Shown: one piece after another, positions 1 through 6,011 of the stretch
How the letters are laid out: each line of letters begins with the position of its first letter
Numbering within the stretch: position 1 is the first letter of the stretch
Assembly: GCA_001805085.1 (NCBI GenBank)
Contig: MHEA01000141.1
Span: 17,567 to 26,053, forward strand
Length of the DNA: 8,487 nt
Reading direction: 5' to 3'
DNA from: Nitrospirae bacterium GWC2_57_9
GTDB taxonomy: Bacteria; Nitrospirota; UBA9217
Notes under the pieces: model-generated
Told to the model about the DNA's origin: nothing
Database searches by the model: none
Seen by the model: only the letters and a program-made list of their open reading frames with translations
Made by a program: the position numbers and the translations under genes

Positions 1-80
1 CTGTGGTGCAAACGCGGCTTTGGAAGTGAAGAGCGGGCAATAGGGAGACGGGAACTACAAGGCGGCAAGAGGTCTCAATC

Positions 81-758
81 CTACTGCATGAGCTTGTACC
101 CCACGCCCGGCACGGTCAGGATATACTCCGGTTCGAGGGGCTTCTTCTCGATCTTCTGCCTCAGGTGCTGTATATGGACGTCGATGACCCTGCTCCAGGA
201 ATAGATCTGCGAGCCTTTCCAGATCGTCTTCCGGATGAACTCCCTGCTCAGAGGCTCGCCCCGGTTCGTCACGAAGAGGCAGAGCAGGTCGTATTCCCTG
301 GGGGTCAGCTCCACCTGCTTGCCGGAGCGGTGCACGCAGCGCTTCTTGAAATCGATGCACAGGTCCCCCACCTCGGCCTTCTCGTCCGACGGCCGGTACC
401 TCCTGAGGCAGACCTTTATCCGCGCCATCAGTTCGAGCGTCTCGAAGGGCTTCACGATGTAGTCCTCTGCCCCGCTCTCCAGGCCCATCACCTTGTCCGA
501 GACGCGGTCCTTCGCGGTCAGCAGAATGACCGGCGTCTTCGGATACCGGCCCTTCAACTCCCTGCAGATGTCGACCCCGTTGCCGTCGGGCAGCGTGATA
601 TCGAGGATGACCAGGTCCGGCAGTTCCCTGCCCAGGATCTCCGCTGCCGCAGCCCAGGCAGGCGCCAGCAGCACTTCGTAGCCGTACAGTTCCAGGTTGG
701 CCTTCAGTACGCGCAGAATGTCGGGGTCGTCGTCAACGACAAGCAGTCTTTGTTTCAA
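81..758 (-). CDS. OmpR/PhoB-family response regulator, partner of the haem-sensor kinase
   Basis: A 225-residue cytoplasmic response regulator. The N-terminal receiver domain (about 1-120) has the acidic pocket D10/D11, phospho-acceptor D53 in VILDITLPDG, T81 and K103 in VKPF. The C-terminal winged-helix DNA-binding domain (about 130-225) carries ELTPREYDLL, RVIDVHIQHLRQKIE and the closing PGVGYK motif. Length is normal for the family. The start is a TTG at 756-758: AAGGAG lies 7 bases upstream (766-771), and there is no better in-frame start. The start lies inside the 3' end of the kinase gene, a 26-base overlap in another frame, so the two are probably translationally coupled. It should accept phosphate from the kinase at 733-2367. 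Its targets are unknown; the divergent ferritin-like gene and its own operon are candidates by position only. Confidence 0.95.
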   Translation of the reverse strand: MKQRLLVVDDDPDILRVLKANLELYGYEVLLAPAWAAAAEILGRELPDLVILDITLPDGNGVDICRELKGRYPKTPVILLTAKDRVSDKVMGLESGAEDYIVKPFETLELMARIKVCLRRYRPSDEKAEVGDLCIDFKKRCVHRSGKQVELTPREYDLLCLFVTNRGEPLSREFIRKTIWKGSQIYSWSRVIDVHIQHLRQKIEKKPLEPEYILTVPGVGYKLMQ

Positions 759-2367
759 GCATTTGCTCCTTATGCTGATTTCGGGGGATCGATAACCAGA
801 ACCTGCTGCCCCCGCTCTCGGCCATCTGGAAGCCGATCTCGCCCCCGTGGGCTTCGACGATGCCTTTGCAGATGGCGAGGCCGAGGCCGGTGCCTTCCTT
901 CACGTCCTTGGTGTAGAACTGCTTGAAGATCATTTCGCGGTCCCCTTCGGAAACGCCGGACCCCTGGTCCTCCACGGCGATCTGAACTTTATCGTTGCGG
1001 CATTCCAGGAAAACCGTGATCTTCGACAAGGCCGGGCTGAAGTTGAGCGCGTTCGACAGCAGGTTGATCAGCACCTGCTTCATGCGGTCCTCGTCCACGG
1101 ACGCCTCGACGTCCATGGCCTTCATTTTGATGGCAACCTGTTTCTCGGCCGCCAGCGGCGTCAACCCGGCGATGACCTCCTGGAACACGTCCTTGAGGTT
1201 TACCTGCCGGAAGTGCATCTCGAAGGTGCCCAGCTCGATCCGTTCGTAGTCGAGAATATTGTTCAGCAGCCGGACCATGCGGTCGGCGTTCTTCTTGATC
1301 ATCTCGAAGAAGATCGACAGGTCCCGGTCCTCTTCGGTGTCGCGCAGGGACAGCCTGACCGAGAGGTAGTCCATGGCGCCCTTGATCGCGGTGAGCGGGG
1401 TCCTCAGCTCATGGGAGGTCTTGGCGATGAAGTCTGCTTTCGACCGGTAGGAGCGCATCAGGGCGTCGTTCTTCTCGGTCAGCTCTCTCGTGGCCACGTC
1501 GATTTTGCCCTGGAGGCAGGAATGGTATTCCTGGATGGACGAGGCCATCTCGTGGAACGCCCTGCTCAGGTCCTCGACCTCGTCGCCGGTGGCCACGACC
1601 CCGGGCTCGAGCGTCCCCTCCTTCGAGAACCGGGTCATCTGCGCCTTGATCTTCCCGATGGGGCTGATGACCATCCGGCGCGTGACCAGGAACAGCGCGG
1701 CGGCGATGAACAAGCCGATGAGGCCCATGCCGGCGATCATGTAGTAACGTTCGGTCGCCATCATGGTGCGCGCGTACTCCATGGGAATCGAGACGCTGAT
1801 GGCCCCCCGGACATCTCCGGCCTGGTACCCCTGGTGCCGGTGGCAGGCGAGGCAGGCCTGCTCCACGTAAAGCGGGGCGATGTAGCGGTAATAATAGGAG
1901 CCGCTCATTTTCTCCATCGTCGTGGCCTCGGTCTGGATCTTCTTCTCGAACTCCTTCAGGGCGGCTGTCTCGAACGCGTCCGGCGCGTTCTCGGGGTTCA
2001 TCAGCTTCAGGCTGGTTATATGGAACAGAAAGAGCTGCTCCCGCTCCGCGTACTGCGAGAGCTGCTTGGTCACCATGGCCGGATTTTCCTTCACATAGTG
2101 CCTTCCCGTGACGTCGGTCATGGTTGCGTTGGGCAGGTAGGGGTTGGGCTTGACCCAGGGCAGCTTTTCCACGAACACGCCCCCATGGTCCGCGACCCAC
2201 CGCCGGGTAATGACGACCTGCTTGAACAGGGCCCGTGCCTGCATCTCGAGCTGCGTTATCACCATCTGCTCGTGTTTTTTCAAGATGATCCAGAAGGTGA
2301 AGCCGGTGCCTATGAGGAGGACCAGGGAGATGGTCAGGATATATTTGAGACTGAGGGTGAGTCGCAT
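733..2367 (-). CDS. Membrane sensor histidine kinase with periplasmic c-type haem (DUF3365/Tll0287-like) domain
   Basis: A 544-residue inner-membrane kinase. TM1 is at about 8-29, the periplasmic region at 30-209 and TM2 at about 210-229. A HAMP linker (about 230-283) leads into a short coiled coil. The HisKA domain has the H-box TSHELRTP with H319, and the HATPase domain has N439, the G1 box DQGSG (467-471), an F box near 481-484 and the G2 box GTGLGL (492-497). The periplasmic part carries CLACH at 172-176, a CxxCH haem c attachment site, followed by GDVRGAISVSIPM, typical of the DUF3365/Tll0287-like family. Such domains are thought to sense redox state or a gas ligand; the ligand here is unknown. 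Start ATG at 2365-2367 has only a weak upstream purine stretch. It is the first gene of a kinase-regulator operon, divergent from a ferritin-like gene. Confidence 0.94.
   Translation of the reverse strand: MRLTLSLKYILTISLVLLIGTGFTFWIILKKHEQMVITQLEMQARALFKQVVITRRWVADHGGVFVEKLPWVKPNPYLPNATMTDVTGRHYVKENPAMVTKQLSQYAEREQLFLFHITSLKLMNPENAPDAFETAALKEFEKKIQTEATTMEKMSGSYYYRYIAPLYVEQACLACHRHQGYQAGDVRGAISVSIPMEYARTMMATERYYMIAGMGLIGLFIAAALFLVTRRMVISPIGKIKAQMTRFSKEGTLEPGVVATGDEVEDLSRAFHEMASSIQEYHSCLQGKIDVATRELTEKNDALMRSYRSKADFIAKTSHELRTPLTAIKGAMDYLSVRLSLRDTEEDRDLSIFFEMIKKNADRMVRLLNNILDYERIELGTFEMHFRQVNLKDVFQEVIAGLTPLAAEKQVAIKMKAMDVEASVDEDRMKQVLINLLSNALNFSPALSKITVFLECRNDKVQIAVEDQGSGVSEGDREMIFKQFYTKDVKEGTGLGLAICKGIVEAHGGEIGFQMAESGGSRFWLSIPRNQHKEQMLETKTACR
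766..771 (-). promoter_or_regulatory. Ribosome binding site deciding the TTG start of the first regulator
   Basis: On the minus strand this reads AAGGAG, 7 bases before the TTG at 756-758. A nearer ATG (760-762) is in the kinase frame, belongs to the kinase C-terminus and is too close to the site. This supports TTG as the regulator's start. Confidence 0.7.
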
Positions 2368-2411
2368 TTGTTTTATTCTCTCATTCCGGCCCCGGAAAGG
2401 TCAACGCAAAT

Positions 2412-2441
2412 ATAATAGCATAAAATAGCATTTTCTGTAAA
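2412..2441 (-). promoter_or_regulatory. Sigma70-type promoter for the haem-kinase operon
   Basis: Read on the minus strand: TTTACA (2436-2441), an 18-base spacer, then TATTAT (2412-2417), about 45 bases upstream of the kinase ATG. A direct repeat of AATAGCAT (plus strand, 2414-2421 and 2424-2431) lies between and over these elements and could be an operator. Sequence match only. Confidence 0.5.
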
Positions 2442-2460
2442 ATCGCGGCCGGGACCATCC

Positions 2461-2510
2461 CCGGGAAAGGCACGAAAAAATGCGGGAAATCCCGCCCCGG
2501 CCTTTTCCCG
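2461..2510. promoter_or_regulatory. Nested inverted repeats between two divergent promoters
   Basis: The outer arms CGGGAAAGGC (2462-2471) and GCCTTTTCCCG (2500-2510) are complementary apart from one bulged base. Inside them, GCGGGA (2482-2487) and TCCCGC (2490-2495) form a perfect 6-bp palindrome with a 2-base centre. The structure sits between the minus-strand kinase promoter and the plus-strand ferritin-like promoter. It could be a shared operator or a cruciform. No U-tract follows either strand, so a terminator is unlikely. Confidence 0.45.
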
Positions 2511-2549
2511 AAGCCTGGGATTGCTTCGGCGATCGGTAAAAATATCAGG

Positions 2550-2579
2550 TTGACACTTCCGCTTTGTCTACGCTATAGT
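2550..2579 (+). promoter_or_regulatory. Sigma70-type promoter for the ferritin-like gene
   Basis: A perfect -35 TTGACA (2550-2555), an 18-base spacer and TATAGT (2574-2579). The predicted transcript start near 2586 gives a leader of about 58 bases, ending in the ribosome binding site GAGGGAG (2632-2638), 5 bases before the ATG. The near-consensus elements suggest high basal expression unless repressed. Confidence 0.7.
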
Positions 2580-2643
2580 TTTCTTACCCACCCGGCGGTT
2601 TTGGCCCGGGACAGAACTTAATTTTATTGCAGAGGGAGACGGC

Positions 2644-3123
2644 ATGAACAAATATTCGATCGACGAAGTCCTCGAGATGGCGGTCCAGACGGAAAAGCTC
2701 GGGTACCAGTTCTACACGGGCATGGCCGACAGGTTCAAAAACGATGCAGGGCTGGTAAAGCTCTTTACGACCCTGGCGTCGAAGGAAAAGGTGCATGAAA
2801 AGACCTTCAGCGGTCTCAAGAGCGTGGTCGCGAAAAAGGGCACTGAGCCGGTGCAGTGGGAAGAGGTGACGAACTACATGCGGGCCTTCGTCGAATCGGA
2901 GTTCTTTCTCGGCGGCAGCAAGTCCCTGCCCGCCATGGACCATCTGAAGACGGTGCAGGACGCGGTCCGGTTCGCCCTGGGCTTCGAAAAGGAGACGCTG
3001 CTCTATTTCTGGGAGCTCCGTTCGATCGTGAAGGAAAAAGAGGTCGTGGACGAGGTCATCAACGAGGAAAAGAGCCACATCATGTGGCTGGACGCGTTCA
3101 AGAGGGGGCTGACCGGGAAGTAG
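2644..3123 (+). CDS. Rubrerythrin-type ferritin-like diiron protein (no rubredoxin domain)
   Basis: A 159-residue soluble, all-helical protein of the rubrerythrin/ferritin-like family. Likely diiron ligands are E17 in helix 1, the ExxH pair E48/H51 (KEKVHEKTF), E115 in FEKETLLYF, and the second ExxH E142/H145 (INEEKSHIMWL). There is no CxxC pair, so the rubredoxin domain of classical rubrerythrin is absent, giving an erythrin-like form. The family reduces peroxide or handles iron and oxygen stress in anaerobes; the exact reaction here is not shown. The start ATG has GAGGGAG 5 bases upstream. It is monocistronic, with its own near-consensus promoter and a strong terminator, and divergent from a haem-sensor kinase operon that may control it. 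Confidence 0.9.
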   Translation: MNKYSIDEVLEMAVQTEKLGYQFYTGMADRFKNDAGLVKLFTTLASKEKVHEKTFSGLKSVVAKKGTEPVQWEEVTNYMRAFVESEFFLGGSKSLPAMDHLKTVQDAVRFALGFEKETLLYFWELRSIVKEKEVVDEVINEEKSHIMWLDAFKRGLTGK

Positions 3124-3159
3124 CGCGAAGCGGCCCTCTGATTTGAAGCCAATGACCAC

Positions 3160-3184
3160 CCGCAGCCCTGCTGCGGTTTTTTTT
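3160..3184 (+). terminator. Rho-independent terminator of the ferritin-like gene
   Basis: CCGCAG (3160-3165), loop CCCTG, CTGCGG (3171-3176), then eight T (3177-3184). It begins 36 bases after the stop codon. Confidence 0.9.
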
Positions 3185-3286
3185 AATCTGTGCCCCCCGC
3201 CCGCGATTCCGGAGATAACTTCTTTTTCTGTGAGATGTATCGTCAACTTCACCTGCAAAGTCACGCGTTCTTGTTAATCGAAACAG

Positions 3287-3340
3287 TTAACGAGGTGAAC
3301 CTCAGACCTGAATCAAAAGCCAAAAGGCAAAGGCGATCTC
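3287..3340. repeat. Repeat A, copy 1 (left flank of tandem unit 1)
   Basis: A 54-bp sequence beginning TTAACGAGGTGAACCTCAG and ending GGCGATCTC, identical at all 54 positions to copy 2 at 3533-3586. It includes the small palindrome GAGGT-GA-ACCTC (3292-3303). Confidence 0.95.
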
Positions 3341-3385
3341 GCGCCATACCCTGCATTCGTGCATGGCACTCATAAACGCTGGGCA

Positions 3386-3470
3386 CGAGAGACGCCAAGG
3401 CGCAAAGGAAAGCAAAACCGGAATCCTGCTTTACGCCTTTCTTCGCGCCTTTGCGGCTTTGCGCGAAAAT
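3386..3470. repeat. Imperfect palindrome with GCAAAG/CTTTGC arms (core of unit 1)
   Basis: The left arm (3386-3408) contains ACGCCAAGGCGCAAAGG. The right arm (3441-3470) contains CGCGCCTTTGCGGC and ends CTTTGCGCGAAAAT. The arms are roughly inverted copies. The last 14 bases recur exactly at 5997-6010 in a similar palindrome upstream of baeS. This looks like a dispersed intergenic palindromic element. Confidence 0.6.
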
Positions 3471-3494
3471 TGGTTTTGCCTTTGCTTTCGGAAC

Positions 3495-3536
3495 TTGACT
3501 CAAATTTCAAGATGTGACGAAGTAAAGTACCTTTAA
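3495..3536. repeat. Repeat B, copy 1 (right flank of tandem unit 1)
   Basis: A 42-bp sequence from TTGACTCAAATTTCAAGATG to CTTTAA, matching copy 2 at 3680-3721 in 40 of 42 positions. The last four bases (TTAA) are also the first four of repeat A copy 2. Similarity continues leftward: AATTGGTTTT (3468-3477) here against AACTGGTTTT (3655-3664) in copy 2. Confidence 0.92.
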
Positions 3537-3586
3537 CGAGGTGAACCTCAGACCTGAATCAAAAGCCAAAAGGCAAAGGCGATCTC
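3533..3586. repeat. Repeat A, copy 2 (left flank of tandem unit 2)
   Basis: Identical over 54 bp to 3287-3340. It starts in the TTAA that closes repeat B copy 1, so the two units are head to tail with a 4-base shared junction. Confidence 0.95.
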
Positions 3587-3589
3587 ACA

Positions 3590-3640
3590 CGAAGCCAGGC
3601 ACGAAGTAAACTAAGGGTATATTTTTTCTCTGTGGCTTCG
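3590..3640. repeat. Inverted repeat CGAAGCCA/TGGCTTCG (core of unit 2)
   Basis: Perfect 8-bp arms, CGAAGCCA (3590-3597) and TGGCTTCG (3633-3640), with a 35-base loop. It occupies the same place in unit 2 that the GCAAAG palindrome occupies in unit 1, with different sequence. Confidence 0.6.
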
Positions 3641-3679
3641 CGGCGACCTGTGATAACTGGTTTTTTATTGTTTTGTAAT

Positions 3680-3721
3680 TTGACTCAAATTTCAAGATGT
3701 GACGAAGCAAAGTATCTTTAA
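3680..3721. repeat. Repeat B, copy 2 (right flank of tandem unit 2)
   Basis: Matches 3495-3536 in 40 of 42 positions; the differences are C for T at 3710 and T for C at 3715. It ends CTTTAA and is not followed by another repeat A. Confidence 0.92.
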
Positions 3722-3745
3722 AGATTTCCAAATAGGCAGGCATAA

Positions 3746-3776
3746 GGCGCCCGCTGCCGGTCAAGCCAGGGGCGCC
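3746..3776 (-). terminator. GC-rich hairpin after baeR, possible terminator
   Basis: GGCGCCC (3746-3752) pairs with GGGCGCC (3770-3776), extended by CTG/CAG across one bulge, with a loop of about 10 bases. It lies 5 bases beyond the baeR stop. The minus-strand sequence after the stem (TTATGCC) has only a weak T-run, so termination may be inefficient or Rho-assisted, or the hairpin may only stabilise the mRNA end. Confidence 0.4.
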
Positions 3777-3781
3777 AATCA

Positions 3782-4456
3782 CTATTGTTCGGGTTCGAAT
3801 TTGTATCCGACGCCGTAAACAGAATGGATGAGCATCGCTTCCGAATCGATAGCTTCGATCTTCCTTCGCAATTTTTTGATATGACTGTCAATCGTGCGGT
3901 CGCTGACAGTGCGTTCATCCCGGTAAATCTTGTCCATGAGTTGCTGGCGCCCGTAGATGCGACCCGGGTTGCCGGCCAGGAAGTGCAGCAGCTGGAACTC
4001 CACTGCGGTGAGCTCCAGATCGCGGTTGTTCAGCGTCGCTTTGTATCGGTTTTCGTCGAGAACAAGGCCCCGGGCCTGCATGGTCTGGCCGTCGCGCGTT
4101 CGTCGCAAGACGGCCTTGACCCGCGCAACTACTTCACGCGGGCTGAAGGGTTTGCAGATATAGTCGTCGGCCCCCAGTTCAAGTCCGAGCAAACGATCTA
4201 TCTCCTCGACCTTGGCCGTCACTATAATGATAGGGATGCGGGAGAAGGTCCGGATGTCCTTGCAGATGTCCATTCCGTCGCGTCCCGGCAGCATCAGATC
4301 CAGGAGGATGATATCCGGCCTGTGCTCCCGGACCCAGGGCACGACCTCTGAGCCATTTGCCAGCAGAACTGGCTCAAAGCCTGACGCCTTCAGGTAATCG
4401 GCGAGGACCTTTGCCAGTTTCGGCTCGTCCTCGACAATAAGAACCTTCCCGCTCAC
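3782..4456 (-). CDS. baeR: BaeR-like envelope-stress response regulator
   Basis: A 224-residue OmpR-family regulator. The receiver domain has E9/D10, phospho-acceptor D53 (LLDLMLPGRDG), T80 and K102 in CKPFSPREVVARVK. The winged-helix domain carries ELTAVEFQLL, DRTIDSHIKKLRRKIE and SVYGVGYKFEPEQ. From memory of E. coli BaeR, near-identical stretches include VEDEPKL, the region around VTAK-EEIDRLLGLE-GADDYICKP, and DRTIDSHIK-LRRK. It lacks the short N- and C-terminal tails of the E. coli protein (about 240 residues). The start is GTG (4454-4456), sharing a GTGA overlap with the baeS stop, with AGGAGG just upstream, so translation is coupled. It likely activates the divergent spy-like gene and its own operon. 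Confidence 0.9.
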   Translation of the reverse strand: MSGKVLIVEDEPKLAKVLADYLKASGFEPVLLANGSEVVPWVREHRPDIILLDLMLPGRDGMDICKDIRTFSRIPIIIVTAKVEEIDRLLGLELGADDYICKPFSPREVVARVKAVLRRTRDGQTMQARGLVLDENRYKATLNNRDLELTAVEFQLLHFLAGNPGRIYGRQQLMDKIYRDERTVSDRTIDSHIKKLRRKIEAIDSEAMLIHSVYGVGYKFEPEQ

Positions 4457-5880
4457 GCGCTCCTCCTGCTGACCGGCAGACTAATCCTGATCAGCAATCC
4501 GCCCAGCGAAGAGGAATGCCCGGAGATAGTGCCCTCATGGGCCTCGACGATATTTTTACATATCGCAAGGCCGAGCCCTGCCCCGCCTGTCGTCCGACTT
4601 CGGGAGCCTTCAACCCGGTAGAGGCGTTCGAACATTCGTTCCAGTTCTTTCTCCGGCACTCCCGGTGCCGAATCCTGGAACTCAATGATGGCTTGCTCCC
4701 CGGTCAGTGCCAGACCGATGTCGAGCCTTCCTCCCGCATCAGTGTATCTCAGGGAATTCTCGAACAGGTTCGCGAAAAGCTGATCCAATCGCGCCCGGTC
4801 GGCAAAAACCATAACCTCGGCATTTTCAGAAATAGCTGCAGTTAAAGCGATGCCCTTTCGTACAAACTCGGCGCGATAAGATTCCATGGAATCCCGCAGC
4901 ACCAAGACCAGATCAAGATTTTCCTTCCGAAAGGTCAATGCGCCGATATCGTACAGGGAAAGCTGGTAGAGGTCTTCCACGAGGCGGTTCAGGCGCAGCG
5001 TCTCCGCATGGAGAGAGCGGATCGTATCCGGGGTAATGATACGGATCCCATCCAGGAGCGCCTCGATCTCTCCCCGAAGGACAGCAAGGGGTGTCCGCAG
5101 TTCATGAGAAATGTCGGCAACCCACTGACGCCGCTCCTTCTCATTCTTTTCAAGTGTCAGGGCCATGGCGTTGAAGTCGCGGGCAAGCTGCCCCAATTCG
5201 TCCGATGAATCAGCGGGAATGCGGGTGGCATATTTGCCGGAAGCAATGTCATGGGTCGCGGCCGCCATCGCTTTGATCGGCCGGACCAGCCGCCGGGCCA
5301 GGGGAAAAGACATAAGCACTACCACCAGCACCATTCCTCCCGCGGCAAAGGCCAGGGCGAGCCTCTGCCGACCGAGAAACCGGACCTGCATCGGGTGCAG
5401 AAAGTGGCGGGGCGGCAACAGTCCGGCATACCCCACGGTCTTGCCTTGGTGAACAAGGGGACGGAAGTTCACCTCATCGTCTTTAGAATAGGAACCTATG
5501 ATCGGTTTCCTCGCCGCATCCAGAACGATGAGGGGCGATCCCCGTGTGTGCATGCCTCTCCCCATGCGAGGAGGCGGCATCTTCCCGCTGTCATCAAATT
5601 TTCCGAACCTCTCCGACATCACCTGATCAGAACGCGCATTCAGCAGCCGTCGTATCCACGGTCCGGGGTTGTTTCTCAAAAAGTCCCAATTTCCGTATTC
5701 ACCGTAGGCCTGTTCCAGGCTTCCGGCCATCTGCTGCAGCATGCCCTGGTCCATGGTGCCGAGATACTGGTAGAACCCCCGGTTGATGCTCCACCCCATG
5801 ATCAGGAACATGGCGAGAATGGCAACACAGGTAGCGCCCAGAATTGAGAGAAACAGCCGATAGGTGATTCCGATCTTCAT
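4453..5880 (-). CDS. baeS: BaeS-like envelope-stress sensor histidine kinase
   Basis: A 475-residue inner-membrane kinase. TM1 is at about 10-30, the periplasmic sensor at 31-172 and TM2 at about 173-193. HAMP spans about 194-246. HisKA has ADISHELRTPLAVLRGE with H259. The HATPase domain has N375 in NLFENSLRYTD, the G1 box DSAPG (403-407), the F box around F417, and GGAGLGLAICKNIVEAH (432-448). Length and these blocks match E. coli BaeS (467 residues), including NW-FLRNN in the sensor and a Pro/Gly/Met-rich stretch at 101-110. BaeS detects envelope damage and phosphorylates BaeR. ATG at 5878-5880 has GAGGG 6 bases upstream. The gene diverges from the spy-like gene, a known target type of BaeSR in enterobacteria. 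Confidence 0.9.
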   Translation of the reverse strand: MKIGITYRLFLSILGATCVAILAMFLIMGWSINRGFYQYLGTMDQGMLQQMAGSLEQAYGEYGNWDFLRNNPGPWIRRLLNARSDQVMSERFGKFDDSGKMPPPRMGRGMHTRGSPLIVLDAARKPIIGSYSKDDEVNFRPLVHQGKTVGYAGLLPPRHFLHPMQVRFLGRQRLALAFAAGGMVLVVVLMSFPLARRLVRPIKAMAAATHDIASGKYATRIPADSSDELGQLARDFNAMALTLEKNEKERRQWVADISHELRTPLAVLRGEIEALLDGIRIITPDTIRSLHAETLRLNRLVEDLYQLSLYDIGALTFRKENLDLVLVLRDSMESYRAEFVRKGIALTAAISENAEVMVFADRARLDQLFANLFENSLRYTDAGGRLDIGLALTGEQAIIEFQDSAPGVPEKELERMFERLYRVEGSRSRTTGGAGLGLAICKNIVEAHEGTISGHSSSLGGLLIRISLPVSRRSA

Positions 5881-5896
5881 TCAAAACCCTCAGTCT

Positions 5897-5925
5897 AATA
5901 TAGCGTAAAAAGCATCTCTCGCAAA
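5897..5925 (-). promoter_or_regulatory. Candidate promoter of the baeSR operon
   Basis: On the minus strand: TTTGCG (5920-5925), a 17-base spacer and TATATT (5897-5902), with the ribosome binding site GAGGG (5887-5891) 6 bases before the ATG. The -35 is poor and falls inside the left arm of the GCAAAG palindrome, so that element may shape expression or an activator may be needed. Confidence 0.45.
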
Positions 5926-6010
5926 GCCGCAAAGCAAATATTTAAGTACTGTTTTAAACCCAAACCAGTATTTAGTTTTTCTTAGCGGCTTGGCGTCTTT
6001 GCGCGAAAAT
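5915..6010. repeat. Imperfect palindrome with GCAAAG/CTTTGC arms upstream of baeS
   Basis: The left arm TCTCGCAAAGCCGCAAAGC (within 5915-5936) is roughly inverted in the right arm (5981-6010), which has CTTAGCGGCTTGGCG and CTTTGCGCGAAAAT. An AT-rich loop of about 44 bases separates them. It shares its last 14 bases exactly with the palindrome at 3386-3470, in the same orientation. Confidence 0.6.
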
Positions 6011-6011
6011 A

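Larger units (their letters stand above)
3185..3781. other. 597-bp gene-free, repeat-rich intergenic region
   Basis: This stretch lies between the ferritin-like terminator and the end of baeR. Short open frames in it have no ribosome binding site or family resemblance and run through repeats, so no gene is called. It contains two tandem TTAA-bounded repeat units (3287-3536 and 3533-3721), each with a palindromic core, and a GC-rich hairpin close to the baeR stop codon. Confidence 0.85.

Noticed and set aside
1..80. Possible gene or terminator downstream of the first regulator
   Set aside because: No hairpin with a T-run and no recognisable coding frame; the stretch is too short to interpret.
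847..2415. Long plus-strand open frame of 522 codons opposite the haem kinase
   Set aside because: It mirrors the GC-rich kinase gene, has no family resemblance, and is rich in His, Gly and Leu as antisense frames are. The opposite strand has complete kinase motifs.
2584..3264. Minus-strand open frame of 226 codons over the ferritin-like gene
   Set aside because: It is antisense to a gene with clear diiron motifs, promoter and terminator, and it crosses that terminator.
3287..3721. Possible CRISPR array
   Set aside because: There are only two copies of each of two different repeats (54 and 42 bp), alternating with unequal spacers that are themselves palindromic, and no cas genes. This does not fit a CRISPR array.
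3261..3782. Short minus-strand open frames in the repeat region (3261-3503, 3585-3782)
   Set aside because: They run through the repeats and palindromes, lack ribosome binding sites, and resemble no family.
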